Source: JBBSDV01 sp038240335
GTDB taxonomy: Bacteria > Chloroflexota > Dehalococcoidia > DSTF01 > JACRBR01
Direction of reading: 5' to 3'
NCBI GenBank assembly: GCA_038240335.1
Contig: JBBSDV010000008.1
Coordinates: 1 to 36,001, forward strand
DNA: 36,001 nucleotides
Positions 23,081 to 31,446 of this stretch are shown one piece after another. A program made the translations under genes and the position numbers. Under the pieces are notes generated by a model. The model worked only from the letters and a program-made list of their open reading frames with translations. It did no database searches and was not told where the DNA came from. Each line of letters opens with the position of its first letter. Position 1 is the first letter of the stretch.

Positions 23081-23749
23081 ATGCTACTGCCACTGCTCGC
23101 GGCTTCGGATTACGGGATCGCCGTGGCGATTGTCGTGCTGTTCGGCATGTTCCTCATCGTCGGGTGGGTGATCGTACAAGGGACGCGGGCGCAGCTCGAG
23201 TGGCGCAAGCTCGTCGACCGCGGCGACGTGAACGCGATCACGACGCTCGTCGGCGACGAGATTGATCACTGGAAGACGAAGCGGATGCCGAAGGGCACGG
23301 ATCCGGCGATCTGGCACGGCGTGCAGAGCGCGGAACTGCTCGCTGCCGACTCCGAGGGCGTGCGGATCAGCGCCACCGCGGAGGCGCGCTACGCGCTCGT
23401 CGACGGCGTCCGGCGCGAGGTGAGTTCGGCGCTGCAGGAGGGGATGCGGGTGAGCGCGAAGCTGGCCGATATGGTGATGTACGACATCCCGAACGCCAAG
23501 CTGGGGCACGTGCAGATCGACGTCTACACGAGCTACCGCGACGACGCCGGGTCGGGGCAGCGCTGCATTCTGTCGACGGACTGCCGGCGCGAAGTGGCGG
23601 AAGTCGTCGAGTGGGACGAGCTCGACGCCGAGGAGGTCGTTCGGATGTTGGGCGGCCGCTTCCTGCTGGATGACCACGGCAACCCGCTGCCGATCGACCC
23701 GAACGCGACGACGACCGGCGTGCCCGCCGCGTTCTACAAGGACGACTAG
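23081..23749 (+). CDS. Unknown protein with one N-terminal membrane helix, upstream of aroC
   Basis: A 222-residue protein with a single hydrophobic segment (about residues 10-32, IAVAIVVLFGMFLIVGWVIV) followed by a soluble acidic domain. I do not recognise the family. The soluble part has LEWRKLVDRGDVNAITTLV, EARYALVDGVRREVSSALQEG and DVYTSYRDDAGSGQRCILST segments and ends in a Pro/Thr-rich tail. Its TAG is directly followed by the GTG of aroC with no gap, which is strong evidence for coupling with the chorismate gene. The ATG has no strong ribosome site, but TACTCT lies 5 nt before it, so the message may be leaderless. It could equally be an unrelated housekeeping membrane protein. Confidence 0.75.
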   Translation: MLLPLLAASDYGIAVAIVVLFGMFLIVGWVIVQGTRAQLEWRKLVDRGDVNAITTLVGDEIDHWKTKRMPKGTDPAIWHGVQSAELLAADSEGVRISATAEARYALVDGVRREVSSALQEGMRVSAKLADMVMYDIPNAKLGHVQIDVYTSYRDDAGSGQRCILSTDCRREVAEVVEWDELDAEEVVRMLGGRFLLDDHGNPLPIDPNATTTGVPAAFYKDD

Positions 23750-24922
23750 GTGCTGCGATTTCTGACCGCCGGCGAGTCCCACGGTAAGGCGCTCTCGATC
23801 ATCATCGAGGGCTTGCCCGCCGGGTTGCCGCTCTCCGAAGACTTCATCGCGATCGATCTGCGGCGCCGGCAGGGCGGGTACGGCCGCGGCCGGCGGCAGA
23901 AGATCGAGCAGGATCGCGCGGAGATCATTTCGGGTGTGCGGCACGGCCTGACGCTCGGCAGCCCGATCGCGATGACGATCCAGAACCGAGATTGGGTGAA
24001 CTGGACGGAGCAAATGTCGGTCGCGCCGATCGACGGCGCGGCCGAGAAGGTGACGCGGCTGCGGCCCGGCCACGCCGACCTCGCGGGCACGGTGAAGTAC
24101 GACTTTGACGACGTGCGCAACATTCTCGAGCGGGCCAGCGCGCGCGAGACAGCCGCGCGCGTTGCCGTCGGCGCCGTCTGCAAGCGCTTCCTCGACGAGA
24201 TGGGGATGCAGTTCTACAGCCACACGGTTCAGATCGGCGACGTCGACGCCGAGGCGCCGGACGTGATCGACTGGAGGGCGCTCGAAGAGTCGCCGGTGCG
24301 CTGCGCCGACGTTACCGGTGCGGAGCGGATGGTTGTGGCGATCGACGCGGCGCGGAACGCCGGCGACACCCTCGGCGGCGTCGTCGAAGGGCGGGTGACG
24401 AACGTGCCGATGGGCCTCGGTAGCCACGTCCACTGGGATCGCAAGATTGACGGCCGGCTGGCGCAGGCGCTGATGAGCATCCACAGCGTGAAGGGCGTCG
24501 AGATCGGCGCGGGCTTCGGTTCGACGCGCAAGACCGGCTCGCAGATCCACGATGTGATCCTGCCGCGGCAGCAGTGGGCGAACCGGATGTGGGAGCGGGC
24601 GACGAACAACGCCGGCGGCACCGAGGGCGGCATCACCGACGGCCAGGATCTCGTCGTGCGCGTCGCACTCAAGCCGATCGCCACGCTGCCGCGCTCGTTG
24701 CCATCGGCGGATTTGCGGACAGGGGAGGAGATCGCGGCGCACTACGAGCGCAGCGACGTCTGCGTCGTGCCGGCGGCCGGCATCATCGTCGAGGCGATGT
24801 GCGCGATCGTGTTAGCGACGGCGGCGCTGGAGAAGTTCGGCGGCGACTCGCTGCAAGAGACCCTCCGCAACTGGCGCGCGTTTGAGACGACGATCGGGCC
24901 GCGTGACCTGCGCGAGAGCTGA
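23750..24922 (+). CDS. aroC: Chorismate synthase
   Basis: The last step of the shikimate pathway: 1,4-elimination of phosphate from EPSP to chorismate, using reduced FMN. The 390-residue length is normal. The signatures are complete: AGESHG with catalytic His11 (7-12), the FMN/phosphate Arg region GGYGRGRRQ (42-50), RPGHADLAGTVKY (105-117) with His108, RASARETAARVA (128-139) and the late NNAGGTEGGITDG. The GTG start directly abuts the upstream membrane-protein stop. The 184-bp gap to aroK contains a TACGAT hexamer and a 16-codon frame, so aroK may also have its own promoter. Confidence 0.97.
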   Translation: MLRFLTAGESHGKALSIIIEGLPAGLPLSEDFIAIDLRRRQGGYGRGRRQKIEQDRAEIISGVRHGLTLGSPIAMTIQNRDWVNWTEQMSVAPIDGAAEKVTRLRPGHADLAGTVKYDFDDVRNILERASARETAARVAVGAVCKRFLDEMGMQFYSHTVQIGDVDAEAPDVIDWRALEESPVRCADVTGAERMVVAIDAARNAGDTLGGVVEGRVTNVPMGLGSHVHWDRKIDGRLAQALMSIHSVKGVEIGAGFGSTRKTGSQIHDVILPRQQWANRMWERATNNAGGTEGGITDGQDLVVRVALKPIATLPRSLPSADLRTGEEIAAHYERSDVCVVPAAGIIVEAMCAIVLATAALEKFGGDSLQETLRNWRAFETTIGPRDLRES

Positions 24923-25044
24923 TCTGGATGGTGGATGTTGGAGAAGAGTAGCGCTACGCCGCTAAGTACGTTCGCGACAGGCAACGCGCGCGTGCCACCG
25001 CGCGGTTCCGCAGAGTCGCGACGCACGGGCCGACGCTCGCGCGG

Positions 25045-25050
25045 TACGAT
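25045..25050 (+). promoter_or_regulatory. -10-like hexamer TACGAT before aroK
   Basis: TACGAT lies 62 bp before the aroK ATG and 9 bp before the small frame at 25060. It fits the TAnnAT pattern of other gaps in this window; no -35 is evident. Confidence 0.35.
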
Positions 25051-25059
25051 GAGACGGCG

Positions 25060-25110
25060 ATGCGTATCGTGACGGTGGCGCTCGCCGTGACCGAGAGAGT
25101 ACAGGCATGA
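25060..25110 (+). CDS. Possible 16-residue leader peptide of aroK
   Basis: ATG at 25060 opens a frame MRIVTVALAVTERVQA whose TGA (25108-25110) overlaps the aroK ATG in an ATGA junction. Such overlap suggests translational coupling. A weak GAGACGG lies before it. The peptide has no Phe, Tyr or Trp codons, so it is not a classical aromatic-amino-acid attenuator. The evidence is positional only, and chance is a real alternative. Confidence 0.25.
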   Translation: MRIVTVALAVTERVQA

Positions 25111-25658
25111 ACTACGAACAAATCTGGCTGATCGGCTTCATGGGGACGGGCAAGTCGCGCATCGCGCGGCCGCTTGCTGCTGCGCTCGATTGGCTCGCCG
25201 TCGATCTCGACACGCTGATCGAGCAGGCGGCGGGAGAAGGCATCCCGACGATCTTCCGCGCGGGCGGCGAGGCAGCGTTCCGGCTGCTCGAGACAAACGT
25301 GCTCGACGAGACGGCGAAGAAATCGAACATCGTCGTCGCGACGGGCGGCGGCGCCATCCTCGCCGAGGCGAACCGGGAGGCGATGAAGCGCCGCGGCTTT
25401 ATCGTCTGCCTCGACGCACGACCGGAGACGATCGCGTCGCGCGTTGCCGCATCAAGCTCGCACGTATCGGAGCGGCCGCTGCTGCAGGGCGACGAGCCGC
25501 TTTCGAAAATCATCGAGATGAAGCAGGAGCGGCAGCCGCTATACGCGCAGGTCGCCGACTTCATCATCCAGACCGACGACATGACGCCGGATCAAGTGAC
25601 GCATCAGGTGCTGCTCGCGTATCGGGAGCGGTCGGCGGTGGCCGGCGGCACCGCATGA
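25107..25658 (+). CDS. aroK: Shikimate kinase
   Basis: Phosphorylates shikimate at the 3-OH with ATP, in the cytoplasm. The 183 residues match the family. Walker A is GFMGTGKS (10-17). Shikimate-binding residues are the Asp in AVDLDTLI (Asp33/Asp35), Arg59 in AAFRLLE and the GGG loop (80-82). The lid Arg is Arg123 in SERPLL, with Arg142 in ERQPLY. The ATG at 25107 follows GAGAGAGTACAGGC and overlaps the stop of a 16-codon upstream frame. Its own stop overlaps the aroB ATG (ATGA), so aroK and aroB are translationally coupled. Confidence 0.95.
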   Translation: MNYEQIWLIGFMGTGKSRIARPLAAALDWLAVDLDTLIEQAAGEGIPTIFRAGGEAAFRLLETNVLDETAKKSNIVVATGGGAILAEANREAMKRRGFIVCLDARPETIASRVAASSSHVSERPLLQGDEPLSKIIEMKQERQPLYAQVADFIIQTDDMTPDQVTHQVLLAYRERSAVAGGTA

Positions 25659-26737
25659 TCCGCGTCGATGCGGAGAACGGCGCCTACGACGTCGTCTGCG
25701 AGTGGGGCGCCTCGCAAAAGCTCGGGTCGCTGATGCGCGACGCGGGGCTTGAAGGCTCCGCGTTCATCATCACCGACCGGAACGTAGCGAAGCTGCACGC
25801 ACTCGATGTTGCCCACATGCTACGAACGGCGGGGTTCGGCGACGTCGAGATCTTTCTGGACATCGCGCCCGGCGAGGCGAGTAAGAGCCTCCGCGTGGCG
25901 CGCATCCTCTACGACTGGCTGTACGATTGCCGCGCCGAGCGCGGATCGCCGATCGTGGCGCTCGGCGGCGGCGTGATCGGTGACCTCGCCGGGTTCGTCG
26001 CCGCGACGTGGATGCGCGGGCTGCCGTTCGTGCAGGTGCCGACATCGCTGCTCGCGATGGTCGACGCCTCGATCGGCGGCAAGGTGGCGATCGATCACCC
26101 GCGCGGCAAGAACCTTATCGGCGCCTTTTATCCGCCACGGCTGGTCGTGGAGGATCCGGCGCTGCTCACGTCGCTGCCGCCGCGATCATTTCGCGAGGGC
26201 TTCGCCGAGATCATCAAGCACGGGTTCATCCTCGATCCGCCGATGCTCGACATCCTCGAAGACGCTGCGCCGCTGCTGGCGATGGAACCGAAGGCGTTGA
26301 CGGAGATGGTCGCGAGGAACGCCGCACTGAAGGCAGGCGTCGTGTCGGGAGACGAACGCGAGGCCGGTCGCCGGATGATTCTCAACTACGGCCACACGAT
26401 CGGCCATGCGATCGAGGCCGTCAGCGGCTACCGGCGGATCCGGCACGGCGAAGCGATCAGCGCCGGCATGATGGCGGCGGCGCAGATCGGCCGACGCATG
26501 GGGATTACGCCAGCGCACATCGGCGAGCGGCAGGCGCGGCTGTTCGAGACCTACAAGCTGCCGCTGCGCCACCCGGGGCTCGAAGCGGATGCCGTGCTCG
26601 CGGCGATCGCGCTCGACAAGAAGGTCGCCGGGAAGAAGGTGCGCTGGGTGCTGCTTGAGGACGCCGGGCGGCCGATTATCCGTGACGACGTGCCGGCGGA
26701 GATCGTGCGCGACGTCGTTATGGAGCTCGTCGGGTAG
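25655..26737 (+). CDS. aroB: 3-dehydroquinate synthase
   Basis: Converts DAHP to 3-dehydroquinate, the second shikimate step, with NAD and a divalent metal. The 360-residue protein has the NAD-binding ALGGGVIGDLAGF (102-114), DASIGGKVAID (137-147) with Lys143, and GKNLIGAFYPP (151-161). The metal ligands are Glu185 in FAEIIKHG, His247 in NYGHTIGHAIE and His264 in RHGEA. The start is the ATG at 25655 that overlaps the aroK stop; the frame stays open further upstream inside aroK but that part is a shadow. With aroC and aroK it covers three of the seven shikimate steps; the others are outside the window. It is convergent with the peptide-binding-protein gene. Confidence 0.97.
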   Translation: MIRVDAENGAYDVVCEWGASQKLGSLMRDAGLEGSAFIITDRNVAKLHALDVAHMLRTAGFGDVEIFLDIAPGEASKSLRVARILYDWLYDCRAERGSPIVALGGGVIGDLAGFVAATWMRGLPFVQVPTSLLAMVDASIGGKVAIDHPRGKNLIGAFYPPRLVVEDPALLTSLPPRSFREGFAEIIKHGFILDPPMLDILEDAAPLLAMEPKALTEMVARNAALKAGVVSGDEREAGRRMILNYGHTIGHAIEAVSGYRRIRHGEAISAGMMAAAQIGRRMGITPAHIGERQARLFETYKLPLRHPGLEADAVLAAIALDKKVAGKKVRWVLLEDAGRPIIRDDVPAEIVRDVVMELVG

Positions 26738-26829
26738 TAATTGGCGGGCTGATGACTGGTGACCGACGACCGGCGACCCACACGCGCTCGGCGCCACAGC
26801 CAACTATTGGCCGGGCGGTACGCGTATCT

Positions 26830-26849
26830 CGCGGGCTATTGGACCCGCG
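26830..26849 (-). terminator. Weak hairpin at the 3' end of the solute-binding-protein gene
   Basis: CGCGGG (26830-26835) and CCCGCG (26844-26849) can pair around an 8-nt loop that overlaps the TAG stop. There is no T-run. It may act as a weak or factor-dependent end between the convergent aroB and solute-binding-protein genes. Confidence 0.25.
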
Positions 26850-28482
26850 TTTCGATAAACCAGGCAGTGACATTGGCGAAACGCGAAGCCGGTGTGAAGA
26901 GCAGCGACGGCGCGAAGCCGTGCACGCGCGATGACTGGGCGTATGTGTACGTCGGGGCGTACAGCGGCAGGGCGGGCGTGGCGGAGATGAGATAGTCCTC
27001 GAACTGCGCGTAGAGCTCTTTGCGGCGCGCGACGTCGGTTGTCTGGCGCGCGCGCTGCAGCACGTCGTCGATGCGCGTCTCGGAGTAGTCGGCAAGGTTC
27101 CGTCCCGGTGGCGTAATTTGGCTGCTGTGCCAGAAGGGGTACGGGTCGGGATCGGGGCCGGGGTCAATGGCGACGAGCGCGGCCTGGAACTTGCGCGGGA
27201 GCAGATAGTCGTTGGTGAACGATGCCGCAGTGAGCGGCTGCACCTGGGCGTCGATGCCGATTTTTCGCCACTGGTACGCGAGGTTGTCCGCGACGGCGGT
27301 ACGCTGCACGTCGTTGGCCGTGCTGAGGCTGAAGGAAAGGGCGGCGCCGCCCTTGCGGCGCACGCCATCGCCGCCGACGAGCCAACCGCCGGCGTCAAGC
27401 GCGGCGGCGGCGGCCTCGGCATCGAAAGAGATGCGGTCAGTGGCGGCGTAAGCCCATGATTGCGTGGGAATACTGTCGTCGACGACCGTGCCGCGCCCGG
27501 CGATCACGCTGTCGATCAACGATTGCCGATCGATGCTTTCGAGCAGCGCGCGGCGCACCGAGGGATCGGAAAACAGCGGAGAACGCGTGTCGAGTTCGAC
27601 CGTGATGTACGACGTTGATGTGATGTCGTGGACGGCCACGCGATCATCAGCACGGAACGACACGAGATCAGCAGGTGCCAGGTTGGCGCCAAGCAGTGCG
27701 CCGTCGATCCCACCCGAGCGCAGGGCGGCGATGAGCGCGCCGTTATCAGAGAACGATTTCAGCTCGAACACGGCGATATGCGGCGGACCGAGATAGTACG
27801 TGGCGTTGGGCTTGAGGACGACGCTATCGTCGCTGCGGCTTTTCAACGCATACGGCCCCGTACCGACGGGCTGCGCATTGAAGGGCGCGTTGAAGAGAGC
27901 GTTTTGGTCCAGGCTCGCCAACAGGTGGCGCGGGAGGATGCCGACGGTGAGGTAGGCAAGAAACGGTGAGTACGCCTGCTCGAGCCGGAACTCGACTGTG
28001 AGCGGATCGCGGGCACTGACGATGACGCCCTGCATGAGTTGGGCGAGCGCGGAGTCTCCCTTGAAGCCGGGCGCCGAGATCGCCTTGTAGGTGAAGACGA
28101 CGTCTTCGGCGTCGAACGCTTCGCCGTCCTGCCACTGGACGCCCTGACGCAGGTGAAATACGTAGCTCTGGCCGTTGCCGGTGATCTCCCACCGCTCGGC
28201 GAGGTCGGGCTGGGGCGTGCCATCCGGCCCGAGACGCACAAGGCCGCTAAAGATCAACGCTGCGAGGTCGGCGTCGGTCCCGTTGACGCCGGCGAAGAGC
28301 GGGTTGATGCGCTCCGAGGCGCGGATCACGCCCTCGGTGTAGTGGCCACCGCTCGCGGGCACGGCTTCGCCCTTGGGATTGGCGAGCACGATGTACCAGA
28401 AGACGCCGACGGCGCTAAGCCCGAGGACGAGGGCGAAGAAGATTGGCCAGCGCGTGCGCGTTATCGGCACGACGGCAGGCAC
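26836..28482 (-). CDS. Family 5 extracellular solute-binding protein (peptide/nickel type), membrane-anchored
   Basis: A 548-residue solute-binding protein (SBP_bac_5, DppA/OppA-like) that would bind oligopeptides or similar ligands outside the membrane. An N-terminal hydrophobic segment (about 13-34) anchors it. There is no lipobox, and I find no cysteine in the whole protein, so it is not a lipoprotein. Typical segments are ERINPLFAGVNGTDADLA, GLVRLGPDGTPQPDLAERW, WQDGEAFDAEDVVFTYKA (118-135) and PVGTGPYALKS. No permease or ATPase gene is nearby, so it is an orphan in this window. The GTG start at 28482 is uncertain because no good ribosome site precedes it. The gene follows secG on the same strand by about 95 bp. 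Confidence 0.88.
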   Translation of the reverse strand: MPAVVPITRTRWPIFFALVLGLSAVGVFWYIVLANPKGEAVPASGGHYTEGVIRASERINPLFAGVNGTDADLAALIFSGLVRLGPDGTPQPDLAERWEITGNGQSYVFHLRQGVQWQDGEAFDAEDVVFTYKAISAPGFKGDSALAQLMQGVIVSARDPLTVEFRLEQAYSPFLAYLTVGILPRHLLASLDQNALFNAPFNAQPVGTGPYALKSRSDDSVVLKPNATYYLGPPHIAVFELKSFSDNGALIAALRSGGIDGALLGANLAPADLVSFRADDRVAVHDITSTSYITVELDTRSPLFSDPSVRRALLESIDRQSLIDSVIAGRGTVVDDSIPTQSWAYAATDRISFDAEAAAAALDAGGWLVGGDGVRRKGGAALSFSLSTANDVQRTAVADNLAYQWRKIGIDAQVQPLTAASFTNDYLLPRKFQAALVAIDPGPDPDPYPFWHSSQITPPGRNLADYSETRIDDVLQRARQTTDVARRKELYAQFEDYLISATPALPLYAPTYTYAQSSRVHGFAPSLLFTPASRFANVTAWFIETRVQ

Positions 28483-28576
28483 CGTGTCGGTTGGCTGGCT
28501 CGCACCTCACATGGCATGGGAGTGCCGATCGCCGTCGCGGCGGACGCGAGGCGCGTACGCCAGGGAGCACGCGGGA

Positions 28577-28810
28577 TCAACTGAGTTGGGCTTTGACACC
28601 CCACGCGGCGACGATGAAAAAGATCACCGCGACGATGATTGTAAGTTGGAACAGCGTCTTCTCGACGCCACGGCGCGTCCGGAAGCTGCCGCTCGTCCCG
28701 CCGCCGAGCGCGGTGCCGATGCCGGAACCCTTAGCTTGCAGCAAAATGATGACGGATAGCACGATCGCCACGAGGATTTGGGCGATGTTCAAGTAGTCGC
28801 GGAATTGCAC
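28577..28810 (-). CDS. secG: Protein translocase subunit SecG
   Basis: The small accessory membrane subunit of the SecYEG translocon. The 77-residue protein has two hydrophobic helices (about 6-24 and 52-70), with the polar Gly-rich loop QAKGSGIGTALGGGTSGSF and TRRGVEK that is typical of the family. The GTG at 28810 is chosen because AGGAGAGG precedes it and it gives the normal length; an upstream ATG at 28849 would add an unconserved stretch. It lies between the second flippase-like gene and the solute-binding-protein gene, all on the minus strand and probably one transcript. Confidence 0.93.
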   Translation of the reverse strand: MQFRDYLNIAQILVAIVLSVIILLQAKGSGIGTALGGGTSGSFRTRRGVEKTLFQLTIIVAVIFFIVAAWGVKAQLS

Positions 28811-28896
28811 GGCGCACCTCTCCTGTTCAACCGGAACAGTAAAGCACATCGATGCCGGTGGAAGCTAGTTTTTACGATTCTCGACGGTGCCCGCTG

Positions 28897-30000
28897 CTAG
28901 CCAACGGCCGGATCCTCCGGGCGCTGCGCCGAGGCGACGGGCTTTGTCTTGCGGAAGCCGAAGATTTCGCCGGGGCCGATGCCCATCAGCCACATCGCGC
29001 CGAGGCCGAGGACGACAGTGAATACGGTGCTGAACACGTGCGTGCCAACGGCGAATGCGAGGGCGCGATCGGAGGCGACGCTGTAGATCGAGAGGACGCG
29101 GAGCAACGCGAACTCGAACGTGCCGACGTTGCCGAAGGTGATCGGGAACGTCGTGATGATCGCGACGGCGACGGTGACGGAGAGGTACGCCCCCCAGGGT
29201 ACGTGCAGGTTGAACGCCTGGCCGTACGACCAGAGCATCGCGAGGTCGACCAGCCAGCCGAATAGGTTGAGCAGGATCGCGGCGAACAGCAGTCGGGGGC
29301 GTCGAATCAGCTCAAGTCCGTCGTGAAAGCGCGGCCAGAAATGCTCGAGAGGGCGATGGGCCCGGCCGGGCAATCGTTGGATGATGCGCCAACGCGGCAA
29401 GTCTCGCGGAAGCAGGTTGCTGAGGAGCGCGGAGCCGACGAAGGCGAAGAACATGCCGATGGCGAGGAGCACAAGCACGCGCGGGGAGGCGAATCCAGTC
29501 TGCGGCAAGGCGAGGCTGACGAGGATGAAGATGATCATGATCATCGCGTTCACGACAGCTTCCGCGCCTCGGCCGGTGATCAAGCCGGTGCGCGAGAGTC
29601 CGTAGCGGTTGGCGATGATCTGCACCTTCGCAACGTCGCCTGCGCTGGCGGGGACGACGGCGTTGACGAGGCTGCCGATGAGCAGCGCGCCGAGGAGGCC
29701 GCCGAACGGTGCGTGCCCCACCTTCGTCAGCGTCATCTGCCACTCCCACGTGTGGACGACGCGGGCGACGAGATAGATCGCGAGTGCGAGCGCGAGCCAT
29801 CCATACTCGGCGTGGCGAAACGCGTGGCCGAGATCGCGGAGGTCGACCTGCCAGACAACGAGAGCGATGAGGATCGCTGCAACTGCGATCTGAAACGCCC
29901 ACGGGCTGCGGGCGACGCCGAACAGCCGGGAGACTGCGCTCGGCCGCGGCTCGACCGGAGGTACGGGGGACAGCACGGGGCTGATCTTGGAATCGGCCAT
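28897..30000 (-). CDS. Flippase-like membrane protein (UPF0104 / LPG-synthase TM-domain family), copy 2
   Basis: A 367-residue polytopic membrane protein, homologous in layout to the one at 19035-20105. The signature SLVNAVVPASAGDVAKVQI, with NRYGLSR just after it, is close to the NNVVPARIGDVIRVQI and QRYGVSR of copy 1. The N-terminus is a Pro-rich tail (about 1-25) and the rest is hydrophobic helices. A later segment ITFGNVGTFEFALL resembles the Ser-Asn-Ile-Gly segment of copy 1. A lipid-transport or lipid-modification role is inferred from the family. No ribosome site is clear before the ATG at 30000; a CATAGT hexamer 7 nt upstream hints at leaderless initiation. Its 3' end is 87 bp from secG. 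Confidence 0.85.
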   Translation of the reverse strand: MADSKISPVLSPVPPVEPRPSAVSRLFGVARSPWAFQIAVAAILIALVVWQVDLRDLGHAFRHAEYGWLALALAIYLVARVVHTWEWQMTLTKVGHAPFGGLLGALLIGSLVNAVVPASAGDVAKVQIIANRYGLSRTGLITGRGAEAVVNAMIMIIFILVSLALPQTGFASPRVLVLLAIGMFFAFVGSALLSNLLPRDLPRWRIIQRLPGRAHRPLEHFWPRFHDGLELIRRPRLLFAAILLNLFGWLVDLAMLWSYGQAFNLHVPWGAYLSVTVAVAIITTFPITFGNVGTFEFALLRVLSIYSVASDRALAFAVGTHVFSTVFTVVLGLGAMWLMGIGPGEIFGFRKTKPVASAQRPEDPAVG

Positions 30001-30112
30001 CAGTGCAACTATGCCGCCGCGAGATGTGAGTTGCCAGTTTGTTGGGCCAGCGCGAGAGCCTGATCACCGACGGCAGATGCCCGCCAATTCGGAACTGGGC
30101 TACCGTGCGCGG

Positions 30113-30967
30113 CTATGGCAGCTGGTAGGGCTGGATGCGGCGCTCGACGAAGGTCACGGCCTCGTCGTAGCCGGCACGGCGCGCCCAGGCGACTAGATCA
30201 TCGAAGTGCGAGCCGACGAGGTCGGGCGTATGGGCGTCAGACGCGAGCGTGATCGGCAAGCCTGCGGCATGGGCACGCTCGACGAGCGGTAGTGCGGGGA
30301 AGATCTCGCCGCAGCGCCGCAGGCCGTTGCTATTGAGCTCGATCGCCATGCCATGCATCGATGCGCCCTCGATGATGGCCGTGTGCAGCGGCGTTTCGTT
30401 CTGTGGGCGATGCCCAAACTTCTTCAGCACGTCGGGGTGAGTCAGCACGTCGGCGAGACCGGTGGCTGCGAGGTCGCGTACGAGCGCGGCGTACTCGTCC
30501 CATACCTCCGCGATGTCGCGGCGATCCCACTCGGCGATGAACGAATCGTCGTCGATACCCCAGGCGCCGACGTAGTGCACCGAACCGAGCACGATGTCCC
30601 AGTCGTACGGCGCGAGGAAGTCACGCAGCACCTGCTCCTTGCCGGGCAGCCAGTCCATCTCGAGGCCGAGCAGCACGGGCAGACCGTCGCGCTTCGCGTC
30701 CTCGACGAGGCGCACGTAGTCGCGCACGCTGCCGGAGACGTGATCCCGCCAGTAGGCAGCCGCCATGCTCGCCAGGGTGGGATCGGGGTCGGCATCCCAC
30801 CAGCCGAAGAGTGCCTTGTAGGCCTCCTCAAAGCGGAAGAGGTGCTCGGTGATGCAGATCGCCGTGATGCCGCGCTCGGCCGCGACGCGCACGTATTCCT
30901 CGATGCGCTCGCGCGTCATCGGCGGCTGCGAGCCGTGCGGCTGGAGGTGCACGTGGCAGTCGATCAC
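30113..30967 (-). CDS. PHP-domain phosphoesterase (histidinol-phosphatase-like)
   Basis: A 284-residue PHP-family metal-dependent phosphoesterase of the HisK/histidinol-phosphatase type. The ligands of the trinuclear metal centre are visible: HVH (His5, His7), TEH (Glu41, His42), Glu103 in LGLEMDW, His131 in GSVHYVG, His177 in LTHPDV and the DAH motif (Asp244, His246). An N-x-NG segment (ELNSNGLR) also fits histidinol phosphatases. Whether the substrate is histidinol phosphate or another phosphomonoester is not certain, as no other his genes are in the window. Its ATG overlaps the stop of the upstream unknown gene by 4 bp (ATGA), so they are coupled. Confidence 0.87.
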   Translation of the reverse strand: MIDCHVHLQPHGSQPPMTRERIEEYVRVAAERGITAICITEHLFRFEEAYKALFGWWDADPDPTLASMAAAYWRDHVSGSVRDYVRLVEDAKRDGLPVLLGLEMDWLPGKEQVLRDFLAPYDWDIVLGSVHYVGAWGIDDDSFIAEWDRRDIAEVWDEYAALVRDLAATGLADVLTHPDVLKKFGHRPQNETPLHTAIIEGASMHGMAIELNSNGLRRCGEIFPALPLVERAHAAGLPITLASDAHTPDLVGSHFDDLVAWARRAGYDEAVTFVERRIQPYQLP

Positions 30968-31434
30968 GCGCGCAGATCCATCGCGTCGAGGATCGGCTCC
31001 ATGCCGAGGATCAGCGTCAGCACCTGCGTGGCGGCATCGGCGGCCAACTCGGGCGTGAGCGACGGTGCGGCGAACGAGCGATGGAGCCGCGTCCAGCGCT
31101 CAGTCCACTCTTCGAGCTCGTATTCCGGCCCTATAGCGGCGATGACGTCGGGGGAGCGCATCGCGAGCACCTCGGCGGCGGCGTAGTTGCGATCGCGCTC
31201 GCCCTCGAAGTGGAGGCCGATCTCCATGCGGGCGGTCTTGCGCTGCACCCAGACCTCGTAATGGACGGCCGGGAAGCCGCGATAGTACTGGAGGTAGCCG
31301 AACCGCTGCCGCGTGTCGAGCCCGTCCAGACGCTTGCCAAGCGCAGCGACAACGCCTCCGTGCACGAGCGCGAGAAAATCGCGAATCGTCAGTGACTTCG
31401 CTGCCGTCCTCGCGCGTCGCGCTGCAGTCGCCAT
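30964..31434 (-). CDS. Unknown conserved-looking protein coupled to the PHP phosphoesterase
   Basis: A 156-residue soluble protein that I do not recognise. The start is basic and Ala-rich (MATAARRARTAAKSLT). A middle segment FGYLQYYRGFPAVHYEVW with QRKTARMEIGLHFEGER suggests a compact mixed alpha/beta domain; an acidic helical part follows (YELEEWTERW). It has no signal peptide, membrane helix or obvious catalytic motif. It overlaps the PHP gene by 4 bp, which is the best clue to function: perhaps a partner or regulator of that enzyme. TAAGAT lies exactly 6 nt before the ATG without a ribosome site, so a leaderless message is likely. Confidence 0.75.
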   Translation of the reverse strand: MATAARRARTAAKSLTIRDFLALVHGGVVAALGKRLDGLDTRQRFGYLQYYRGFPAVHYEVWVQRKTARMEIGLHFEGERDRNYAAAEVLAMRSPDVIAAIGPEYELEEWTERWTRLHRSFAAPSLTPELAADAATQVLTLILGMEPILDAMDLRA

Positions 31435-31440
31435 GCGCCG

Positions 31441-31446
31441 ATCTTA
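31441..31446 (-). promoter_or_regulatory. -10-like TAAGAT, leaderless start of the unknown protein
   Basis: On the minus strand TAAGAT is followed by six nucleotides and the ATG at 31434. There is no Shine-Dalgarno sequence between. It is divergent from the similar element of the yfcE-type gene. Confidence 0.5.

Noticed and set aside
23084..24742. 552-codon minus-strand frame
   Set aside because: Antisense to the unknown membrane protein and aroC; Arg/Asp/Val repeats only.
24930..24942. TGGATGTTGGA shared (inverted) with the gap before uvrA at about 1005-1016
   Set aside because: An 11-base match is too short to claim a repeat family; chance is likely.
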